A stretch of 5,149 bases of DNA, taken from positions 1-5,149 of the forward strand of contig CAZXCQ010000361.1 of the NCBI GenBank assembly GCA_964639275.1, given 5' to 3'. The translations under genes and the position numbers were made by a program. Every line of letters starts with the position of its first letter. The stretch's first letter is position 1. Below the pieces are notes generated by a model that was not told the DNA's origin, did not search any database, and saw only the letters and a program-made list of their open reading frames with translations. Source of the DNA: CAZXCQ01 sp964639275. GTDB taxonomy: Bacteria; Desulfobacterota; DSM-4660; Desulfatiglandales; Desulfatiglandaceae. Below are positions 1 to 5,072 of the stretch, piece by piece.

Positions 1-23
1 CTATCCATCCAGAGACGTCTCAT
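1..23 (-). CDS. Start of a further operon gene, cut by the window edge (possibly the ABC permease or binding protein)
   Basis: An ATG at 23-21 overlaps the TGA stop of the upstream ATPase gene in the arrangement ATGA, giving a 4-nt overlap. The visible codons read M-R-R-L-W-M-D and then leave the window. An overlap of this kind usually marks a translationally coupled next gene. The ATPase upstream cannot work alone, so the partner would be expected to be the inner-membrane permease (ThiX type) or the periplasmic binding protein (ThiY type). That identity is inferred from context only, because seven residues carry no family signal. The nearest purine-rich segment that could serve as a ribosome binding site lies rather far upstream, about 15 nt, so initiation would rely on coupling. 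The true start could also lie elsewhere beyond the edge. Confidence 0.4.
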
Positions 24-808
24 GTCATTGACTCGCCTGTCTCCTCTTCCAGGAGCCTCAGGAGTTCGGCCTTTTGATCGATCAAGGGCTTCTGGGTGGC
101 ACTCCGGGGCCGTTCAAACCCGACCGGGACCACCTGTTTTACCGTGGAGGGTCTCGACGACATCACATAGATCCGGTCTGCCAGGAGAAGGGCCTCGTCC
201 ACGTCGTGGGTAATCAGGAGGATCGAGGGCCGAAATCGCATCCAGACCCTCAACAACCACCGCTGGAGCATCAGCCGGGTGATGGCGTCCAGGGCCCCAA
301 AGGGCTCGTCGAGGAGCAAGATATCCTTGCGACACAGGATGGTCCTCATGAGCGCGACCCGCTGGCGCATGCCGCCTGAGAGTTCACGGGGGTATCGGTC
401 CTGAAACCCCTCCAGTCCGAAGAACTTGAGGATCTCCATGGCCTCCTTCCGGGCCCTGGACCTTTTTGAACCCTGGATCTCCATCCCCAGTATGGCGTTA
501 TCCAGGGCGCTCCGCCAGGGGAGGAGGAGGTCCTTCTGCTGCATATAGGCCACCTGACCCATGACGTTGGGGACCTCGCGGCCGTTCAGGCGGATCTTGC
601 CCCGATCGATGGGTGTCAGCCCTGCCAGGGCATTAAAGAGGGTGCTCTTGCCGCAGCCGCTTGGCCCCACGATGCTGATAATGTCCCCCGGGCCCACCTC
701 CAGAAAGACATCCCGGAGGACCTCCAGGGTGCCGTCTCCCTTGTGAAACCCCTTGCAGAGCCCTTCCACCTCCAGCAGGGCAACCCGGGCCTTCTCCGCT
801 CCCAACAT
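20..808 (-). CDS. thiZ: ABC transporter ATPase of the nitrate/sulfonate/taurine-HMP type, likely ThiZ
   Basis: This 262-residue protein is a single complete ABC ATPase, of normal length for the family, that powers an importer at the cytoplasmic face of the membrane. Visible motifs are Walker A GPSGCGKST at 48-56, the Q-loop at about Q91 in a Q-K-D-L-L-L-P-W segment typical of the nitrate/taurine/ThiZ branch, signature LSGGMRQR at 143-150, Walker B ILLLDEPF at 163-170 with catalytic E168, the D-loop at 171-175 and switch His201. All catalytic residues are present. The gene starts 6 nt after the stop of thiD-thiN, and a GAGGAG ribosome binding site overlaps that stop. The spacing is tight for the ATG at 808, so the TTG immediately after it may be the real start. 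The family alone does not fix the substrate (nitrate, sulfonate, taurine or pyrimidine). The TPP-controlled operon makes the thiamin pyrimidine (HMP) or its formylamino precursor the best guess. Confidence 0.85.
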   Translation of the reverse strand: MLGAEKARVALLEVEGLCKGFHKGDGTLEVLRDVFLEVGPGDIISIVGPSGCGKSTLFNALAGLTPIDRGKIRLNGREVPNVMGQVAYMQQKDLLLPWRSALDNAILGMEIQGSKRSRARKEAMEILKFFGLEGFQDRYPRELSGGMRQRVALMRTILCRKDILLLDEPFGALDAITRLMLQRWLLRVWMRFRPSILLITHDVDEALLLADRIYVMSSRPSTVKQVVPVGFERPRSATQKPLIDQKAELLRLLEEETGESMT

Positions 809-814
809 CTCTCC

Positions 815-2164
815 TCAGGACCCCCTGTCTCTATGGGCCTCTCCGATCCGGATCACCTTTTCCACCACCGCCATGGGGTCCTTTCCCAACACACGGATCA
901 TGGGCTCTTTTCCCACATCACCGTTGTCAAAGACCAGATCGGGCATGACATGGAGGCCCTCAAGGGCCCGGTGGGTGCCCCACTCCAGGCTCGACCCCTC
1001 GCGTTCCTTGACCTCTTGCGTCTCGTCTCGCCGGTCAAAGGAGGCCATGTGAAGCCCCAGTTTCTTGCAGGTATCCAGGATGTCCGCACCATGACGGATG
1101 TTCATGGCGGACCGGTACCCTGGGTCGTATTGCATGGCCGCGAGGACCACCCGTGCCATGTGACGGGTCGCCCCGAAGGCGGGTTGCCTTGAGACCAGCA
1201 CCTGGTCTCCCACCTGACTGATCCGGCCGGGGACGCCCGCCACTTCCTGGTAATCCAGCGCACCGGGCAGGGCATAAACGAGATTGGAGCGGACCTCGGG
1301 GATCAGACCACCCAGGGGATGCCGGGTCAAGAGATCCATTGCCTTCCCCAGGTCCTGCAAGACAGTCTCGCGTTCTCTCAAGGCCATGATGTGGGCATAC
1401 GGGTTGGTCGGGCCGTGTCCCGACCCGATCTCCAGACCCTCTGCAATGGCCCGGGTGACAAATCGCTTGGCCTGTCCCGCGGCCTCGGCCATTGGGAGAC
1501 CCTGGGCCAGAAAGGTCGCCAGGGCGGCCGAGAGGGTGCACCCGGTGCCGTGGGTGGTTGGGCGATTGATCCGGGTTGCCCGATAGGTCTGAAATGACTC
1601 GCCGTCAAAGAGAAGATCCACGGTATCCCCTTCTATATGCCCCCCCTTTATCAATACGCTGCGGGGACCCAGGGTATGGATTTGTCTGGCCGATTCCTTC
1701 ATCTCTTCCATGTTGGTGACCGGAAAGCCCGAGAGGATGCCGGCTTCTGAAAGATTCGGGGTGACCAGATCGGCCAGGGGGAGGAGGTCTTGCTTGAGGG
1801 TCTCCACCGCATCATCGGACAAAAGGGGATCCCCGCTCGTTGCCACCATGACCGGGTCCACCACCAGCGGTTGGACATCATATTTCTTTATCCCTTCTGC
1901 CACGGCCCTTACGATCTCGGGGTTGGCCAGCATCCCGGTCTTTGCGGCGTCTGCACCGATGTCTGACAGGACCGAGTCAAGCTGCTGCGCAATAAACGCG
2001 ATCGGGACGGGGTGGACCCCTTGAACACCCAGGGTGTTCTGGGCCGTGAGCGCCGTGATCACGCTCATGCCGTAGCCCCCCAAAACGGTGATGGTCTTTA
2101 GGTCCGCCTGGATCCCGGCACCCCCGCCGGAGTCTGATCCGGCAATGGTCAAAACCCTTTTCAT
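815..2164 (-). CDS. thiDN: Bifunctional HMP/HMP-P kinase and thiamin-phosphate synthase (ThiD-ThiN fusion)
   Basis: This cytosolic 449-residue enzyme combines two steps of thiamin assembly. Residues 1 to about 260 are ThiD, which phosphorylates hydroxymethylpyrimidine to HMP-P and then HMP-PP with ATP. It shows the N-terminal GSDSGGGAGIQAD block (9-21), TALTAQNT (37-44), DPVMVATSG (103-111), TPNLSEA (135-141), KGGH (173-176) and HGTGCT (205-210), the last with the anion-hole GTGC and Cys209. Residues from about 268 to 441 match the ThiN family, the alternative to ThiE that joins HMP-PP to thiazole phosphate to give thiamin monophosphate. Its conserved-looking segments include an R-H pair at 334-335, MNIRHGADIL at 354-363 and a C-terminal DLVFDNGDVGKEPMIRVLG run (409-427). 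The ATG at 2164 is chosen because the ThiD homology begins there and a GGAGG ribosome binding site lies 8 nt upstream. A longer reading from 2203 would add 13 unrelated residues and overlap ecfT. The gene follows ecfT by 20 nt. Domain order is the usual one for this fusion. Confidence 0.95.
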   Translation of the reverse strand: MKRVLTIAGSDSGGGAGIQADLKTITVLGGYGMSVITALTAQNTLGVQGVHPVPIAFIAQQLDSVLSDIGADAAKTGMLANPEIVRAVAEGIKKYDVQPLVVDPVMVATSGDPLLSDDAVETLKQDLLPLADLVTPNLSEAGILSGFPVTNMEEMKESARQIHTLGPRSVLIKGGHIEGDTVDLLFDGESFQTYRATRINRPTTHGTGCTLSAALATFLAQGLPMAEAAGQAKRFVTRAIAEGLEIGSGHGPTNPYAHIMALRERETVLQDLGKAMDLLTRHPLGGLIPEVRSNLVYALPGALDYQEVAGVPGRISQVGDQVLVSRQPAFGATRHMARVVLAAMQYDPGYRSAMNIRHGADILDTCKKLGLHMASFDRRDETQEVKEREGSSLEWGTHRALEGLHVMPDLVFDNGDVGKEPMIRVLGKDPMAVVEKVIRIGEAHRDRGS

Positions 2165-2177
2165 ATCTCCTCCCTCC
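2165..2177 (-). promoter_or_regulatory. Ribosome binding site of thiD-thiN
   Basis: The minus strand reads GGAGGGAGGAGAT directly before the ATG at 2164. The outer GGAGG (2173-2177) is 8 nt from the start codon, an ideal distance. This decides the start against the longer in-frame ATG at 2203, which lies inside ecfT. The site overlaps no coding sequence, because ecfT ends at 2185. Confidence 0.8.
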
Positions 2178-2184
2178 AATGGAC

Positions 2185-2850
2185 CTACCCCCTCTCCCAC
2201 CATGCAAAGGCGATGACCAGGATGAGGGAGGCGGCCATCAAGACGTATTCGCGAGATGTGAGGCGATACCCCCTTCGCGATGAGCGCCCCTTTCGTGAAA
2301 ACCCCCTGGATTCCATGGCAATGGCCAGCTCATCGGAGAGCACAAACGACTGGACCAGCAGGGGCATCAACAGGGCCATAAAGTTGGGAATATTTTTGAG
2401 CCGGGGTCTGAGGTCTATCCCCCTCGACTGTTGCGCATCCATAATGTGACGGATTTTCTGCCCGATCAAGGGGACATAACGCATGCCGCCGGTCAGGACA
2501 AAGGCAAACTCATGGGGAACCCCCATCTTCTTTAGGGCATCTCCCAATTCATCAGGGCTGAGCATACGGAAAAAGATAAAAGAGACGGTGAGGAGGTCGA
2601 GAAGCCGGAGAGAGAGCAAGAGGGCCTCCTGGATATCAAATGATAGATAGGCGATCACAAAGACCAGCGCCACCATGGTCCAGACCAGTCTCAGGGAGCG
2701 GATCAAGGCCTTTCCGTTCCCCAGAAAGGGTAAGGCGATAAGGATCATGATCCCCTCTGTAACCAGGGTATGTGGCCTGCGGGCGATAAACACCGCGGCT
2801 ATGGCCAAAATACCCAGAGCCAGTTTGGTCCTAGGGTCTAACGGCCGCAA
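2185..2850 (-). CDS. ecfT: ECF transporter transmembrane coupling protein EcfT
   Basis: This 221-residue membrane protein is the T component of an energy-coupling-factor importer. It links the two ATPase domains to the substrate-binding S component. It begins with the typical M-x-x-LDPRTKLAL opening (4-11). Hydrophobic segments lie at roughly 9-22, 28-43, 55-71, 82-96, 155-172 and 202-218. Between the fourth and the last are the two cytoplasmic coupling motifs of the family, AQQSRG at 139-144 and AMESRG at 178-183, whose x-R-G ends contact the ATPases. An Arg/Ser-rich basic stretch at 185-196 follows the second motif. Both coupling motifs are intact, so the protein should be functional. The start is a TTG at 2850, chosen because the family homology begins right there and a purine-rich ribosome binding site lies 6-7 nt upstream. 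It overlaps the end of ecfA by 20 nt, so translation of the two is probably coupled. Its position between the ATPase and ThiW on one side and thiamin enzymes on the other makes it part of a dedicated module. Confidence 0.93.
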   Translation of the reverse strand: MRPLDPRTKLALGILAIAAVFIARRPHTLVTEGIMILIALPFLGNGKALIRSLRLVWTMVALVFVIAYLSFDIQEALLLSLRLLDLLTVSFIFFRMLSPDELGDALKKMGVPHEFAFVLTGGMRYVPLIGQKIRHIMDAQQSRGIDLRPRLKNIPNFMALLMPLLVQSFVLSDELAIAMESRGFSRKGRSSRRGYRLTSREYVLMAASLILVIAFAWWERG

Positions 2851-4357
2851 GGCGTTTCTCCTCTCCAGGCTTAAGAAATGCCGCCATATTTAGATCTTCG
2901 GTCTCGCCTAGGGCACCCAGGCGGATCAGATGATCATCTTTCAGCAGATCATGGGGAGATCCCTGCGCTACCAGGCCTCCCTCATGCATGACCATCCACC
3001 GATCCGCAGTGGCCCGGGCAAAACCGAGGTTGTGTGTGACAATGAGCGTTGTCAGGCCGCGCTCTTCAAGCACCGCCAAAAGCCGGGCCAGGGTCTCTTT
3101 GAAGCGGCCGTCTTGTCCCACCGTGGGCTCATCAAGGACAAGGAGCTTTGGGCGCATGGTAAGGATCGATGAAATGGCGACACGCTTTTTTTGGCCTTCG
3201 CTGAGCCGGTAAGGGGATCGATCCAAGAGAGGGTCCAGATCAAAGAGGTGGCAAAGCTCTTCGATCCACCCATCCTGTGGCCCCCCGAGCATCTTTGGCC
3301 CTACCCGAAGCTCATCCTCCACCCTGCTCTTAAAGAACTGGTCGTTTGGGTTTTGAAACGAAAGCCCGATCTGTCCCGAAATCTGGGCCGGCGTCTTGCC
3401 GCGGATCCCCTTTCCGAGCAGGACCACCTCCCCCCGCTCGGGTCGCAGCAGGCCGTTGAGGTGTTTGACCAGGGTGGTCTTTCCGGCCCCGTTTCTTCCG
3501 ATCAGGGCAACCGTCTCTCCCATCTTGAGTTCAAGGGAGACGCCTTTTAGGACCTCCTTGCCCTGGATCCGGCATGAGAGATCGCGGGCCGCCAGGAGGG
3601 GGGGTTTATCCTGCGGACTCCGTCTTTTCTTAACCGGGTATTGGGGCACGAGGTGTTCACTGATGAGGACATCGAGGGCCGACTCGGGTCTTCCGTCAAA
3701 GCGGATCTTTCCTTGATCCATGATCAGACACCGGGTGCTGTCCCCCAGAAAGGCGCCCAGCTGTTGTTCGACCACTATCACGGTCTTTCCCTTTCCATGG
3801 ATCTGGCTGAGGACCTCGCGGACCCGCTTTATACCCGCCCAATCGAGATTGGCAAAGGGCTCATCCAGCACCACAACCCCGGGGTCAAGACAGAGGATGG
3901 CCGCGATGGAGACCAGTCGTTTCTCACCGCCCGAGCACATGGTGGGAGTTCGGTCAAGGAGGTCCTCGATATTCAGCATGCGGGCGGTCTCGAGGACCTT
4001 TTCCTGTATCTTTGGACCCGGCACCCCCAGGCTCTCCAGGCCAAACGCAATCTCGTTTTCCACCGTGGAGTTAAAGAGCTGGGCATCGGCGTTCTGGAGC
4101 ACCAGGCCCACATCCCCGAAGAGGTGGGCGACACTGCTCTTGGCCGTATGGACCTGGTTTACCCTGACAGAACCCTTGAGCGTGCCGCCAAAGAAGTGAG
4201 GAATCAGTCCATTAAAGAGATAGGCGAGGGTGGATTTTCCCGATCCGCTGGTCCCGGAGACAACCACATATTCTCCTTGCGCGATGGAGAGGTCGATTCC
4301 CCTCAATACCCAGTCCGTATTGGGATAGCGGTAATGGATGTCCTCAAGCTGGATCAC
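2831..4357 (-). CDS. ecfA: Fused double ECF transporter ATPase (EcfA-EcfA')
   Basis: This 508-residue cytoplasmic protein carries two ABC ATPase domains in one chain, the YkoD-like form of EcfA1-EcfA2, and drives an ECF vitamin importer with EcfT and an S component. Domain 1 (about 1-235) has Walker A GTSGSGKST (35-43), Q-loop Q88, signature CSGGEKR (141-147) and Walker B VVVLDEP (161-167, E166). Domain 2 (about 252-480) has Walker A GRNGAGKTT (287-295), Q335, signature LSEGQKKR (385-392), Walker B LLVLDEP (405-411, E410) and switch His442. A basic, proline-containing linker (about 240-253) joins them. Domain 1 lacks the switch histidine: the segment that is normally V-E-H reads V-E-Q, with Gln198, so its ATP site may be weakened. 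The C-terminal tail of about 25 residues has no motif I recognise. Translation starts at a GTG at 4357 that overlaps the thiW stop as GTGA, which points to coupling. Only a weak GAGGG lies about 10 nt upstream. Confidence 0.94.
   Translation of the reverse strand: MIQLEDIHYRYPNTDWVLRGIDLSIAQGEYVVVSGTSGSGKSTLAYLFNGLIPHFFGGTLKGSVRVNQVHTAKSSVAHLFGDVGLVLQNADAQLFNSTVENEIAFGLESLGVPGPKIQEKVLETARMLNIEDLLDRTPTMCSGGEKRLVSIAAILCLDPGVVVLDEPFANLDWAGIKRVREVLSQIHGKGKTVIVVEQQLGAFLGDSTRCLIMDQGKIRFDGRPESALDVLISEHLVPQYPVKKRRSPQDKPPLLAARDLSCRIQGKEVLKGVSLELKMGETVALIGRNGAGKTTLVKHLNGLLRPERGEVVLLGKGIRGKTPAQISGQIGLSFQNPNDQFFKSRVEDELRVGPKMLGGPQDGWIEELCHLFDLDPLLDRSPYRLSEGQKKRVAISSILTMRPKLLVLDEPTVGQDGRFKETLARLLAVLEERGLTTLIVTHNLGFARATADRWMVMHEGGLVAQGSPHDLLKDDHLIRLGALGETEDLNMAAFLKPGEEKRLAAVRP
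2857..2866 (-). promoter_or_regulatory. Ribosome binding site of ecfT inside the end of ecfA
   Basis: The minus strand reads GGAGAGGAGA, 6 nt before the TTG at 2850. It lies within the last codons of ecfA. It supports the unusual TTG start, which otherwise rests only on the conserved LDPRTKL opening of EcfT proteins. Confidence 0.65.
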
Positions 4358-4836
4358 GGTTCCCAGACCCTCGCCTTTCTCAAGAGGTGCAATGCGATCA
4401 GGCCGATGATCGTCCCCCCCAGGGTGCTGACGCTAAAGGCAACCATCAGGGTAACGAGCGCCATGTGTTTGCCCATAAAGAGGGGGGCAACGATCCAGAC
4501 ACTGGCAATGGAGCCCAAAATCCCGGTCCCCACGACCTCGCCCAGACCGGCCACATAGATGTTCTTGGACGTCCGATAGGCAAGACCTGCCAGGAGGGCG
4601 CCGATCATCCCGCCTGGAAAGGCGAGAAGCGTGCCCAGACCGAGGATATTCCGGATAACACCGGCCGCAAACGCGATCCCCACGGCATAGGCCGGTCCAA
4701 GCATGACCGCAGCGAGCACATTGACCATATGCTGGGCCGGAAAACACTTGGAAATGCCCACGGGTATAAAAAAGGGTGACAGTGCCACTGCAATGGCCAC
4801 CAGTATCACGGCACGGGCTATGTCTCTCGTCTTCAT
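4354..4836 (-). CDS. thiW: ECF transporter substrate-binding (S) component ThiW, predicted thiazole uptake
   Basis: This 160-residue hydrophobic membrane protein resembles the ThiW family of S components in length and sequence. Comparative genomics assigns this family to uptake of the hydroxyethylthiazole half of thiamin; direct proof of the substrate is, to my knowledge, thin. Hydrophobic segments lie near 7-26, 36-60, 70-87, 93-119 and 124-151. ThiW-like blocks are PVGISKCFPAQHMVNVLAA (25-43) and LAFPGGMIGALLAG (71-84). The start is the ATG at 4836, 6 nt after a strong AAGGAGGA. An in-frame reading that begins at 5031 would add 65 residues encoded by the riboswitch and terminator, and is rejected. 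It is the first gene after the TPP riboswitch and overlaps the ATPase gene by 4 nt, so the whole ECF module is under thiamin control. An alternative is an S component for thiamin or another precursor. Confidence 0.9.
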   Translation of the reverse strand: MKTRDIARAVILVAIAVALSPFFIPVGISKCFPAQHMVNVLAAVMLGPAYAVGIAFAAGVIRNILGLGTLLAFPGGMIGALLAGLAYRTSKNIYVAGLGEVVGTGILGSIASVWIVAPLFMGKHMALVTLMVAFSVSTLGGTIIGLIALHLLRKARVWEP

Positions 4837-4842
4837 AAACTG

Positions 4843-4850
4843 TCCTCCTT
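4843..4850 (-). promoter_or_regulatory. Ribosome binding site of thiW
   Basis: The minus strand reads AAGGAGGA, 6 nt before the ATG at 4836. It is close to a perfect Shine-Dalgarno sequence. It fixes the thiW start and excludes the longer in-frame reading through the leader. It lies downstream of the terminator and is not visibly sequestered by it, so control is more likely transcriptional than translational. Confidence 0.85.
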
Positions 4851-4883
4851 TAGAAAATAAGGTGTAGGGGAAGATCACCGCCG

Positions 4884-4925
4884 CAAACAAAACAAAAGGC
4901 CGCTCCCAACCGGAAACGGCCTTTT
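4884..4925 (-). terminator. Intrinsic terminator of the TPP riboswitch leader
   Basis: On the minus strand the arms AAAAGGCCG (4917-4925) and CGGCCTTTT (4894-4902) pair perfectly over 9 bp. Inside them UUUCC (4912-4916) and GGGAG (4903-4907) add five more pairs including two G-U, leaving a GGUU tetraloop (4908-4911). The stem is followed by the U-rich run TTTTGTTTTGTTTG (4884-4897, which includes the end of the 3' arm). It sits between the aptamer and thiW with no gene ending before it, so it is an attenuator and not an end-of-gene terminator. Confidence 0.88.
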
Positions 4926-4955
4926 CAGATATCACACGGTTATACGCGCGTTTCC
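4912..4955 (-). other. Likely antiterminator pairing between aptamer 3' end and terminator 5' arm
   Basis: The minus-strand segment GGAAACG at 4949-4955, at the 3' edge of the aptamer, is the exact reverse complement of CGTTTCC at 4912-4918, inside the 5' half of the terminator stem. The two pairings cannot coexist. If TPP holds the closing stem of the aptamer together, the 5' arm is free and the terminator forms. Without TPP the 7-bp alternative would block it. The complementarity is seen directly; the switching role is inferred. Confidence 0.6.
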
Positions 4956-5031
4956 CTACGCTGGAATTACCCAGATCAGGTTCAAAGGGTATAATCTCAG
5001 GCCAACAATGCCACCCCAGAATTATGCACAC
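4944..5031 (-). promoter_or_regulatory. TPP riboswitch (THI element)
   Basis: The minus strand carries the conserved TPP aptamer in order. A GGGGT strand of P2 lies at 5012-5018, then a short variable P3 region, then the invariant CTGAGA (4996-5001), the ACCC strand of P2 (about 4987-4990), a CCTGATCTGG block (about 4971-4980), the P5 hairpin CTGG/CCAG and the terminal GCGTAGGGAA (about 4952-4961). Flanking GTGTGC (5026-5031) and GCGCGT (4944-4949) can pair, with G-U wobbles, to extend the closing stem P1. It binds thiamin pyrophosphate directly. Followed by an intrinsic terminator, it should switch the whole thiW-to-thiZ operon off when TPP is plentiful. Outer boundaries are approximate. Confidence 0.96.
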
Positions 5032-5043
5032 TTTTTCTTTATT

Positions 5044-5072
5044 TTAATAAGATATCTCTGCTTCCATGTCAA
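5044..5072 (-). promoter_or_regulatory. Sigma70-type promoter of the thiamin operon
   Basis: The minus strand has a perfect -35 box TTGACA (5067-5072), a 17-bp spacer and a -10 box TATTAA (5044-5049, four of six consensus positions). A transcript start about 7 nt further, near 5037, would fall a few bases before the closing stem of the riboswitch, leaving almost no extra 5' sequence. That fit between promoter and aptamer raises confidence. Confidence 0.75.

Noticed and set aside
12..21. A perfect 10-bp palindrome GAGACGTCTC near the left edge
   Set aside because: It is short, falls at the start of the next coding frame and the stop of the ATPase gene, and nothing else suggests an operator or attachment site.
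743..1192. A 149-codon open frame on the plus strand opposite the ThiN domain
   Set aside because: It is antisense to a well-supported coding region, has no recognisable motif and no convincing ribosome binding site.
2165..2203. A longer start for thiD-thiN at 2203
   Set aside because: The 13 extra residues have no match to ThiD proteins, and a ribosome binding site sits right before the ATG at 2164.
3641..4558. A 305-codon open frame on the plus strand
   Set aside because: It lies antisense to the ATPase and thiW genes, whose motifs are unmistakable. Its translation shows no domain and it is a by-product of GC-rich codon use.
4837..5031. An N-terminal extension of thiW that would make it 225 residues long, starting at 5031
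   Set aside because: The extra 65 codons are read from the riboswitch aptamer and terminator, do not resemble the S-component family, and the strong Shine-Dalgarno sequence points to the ATG at 4836.
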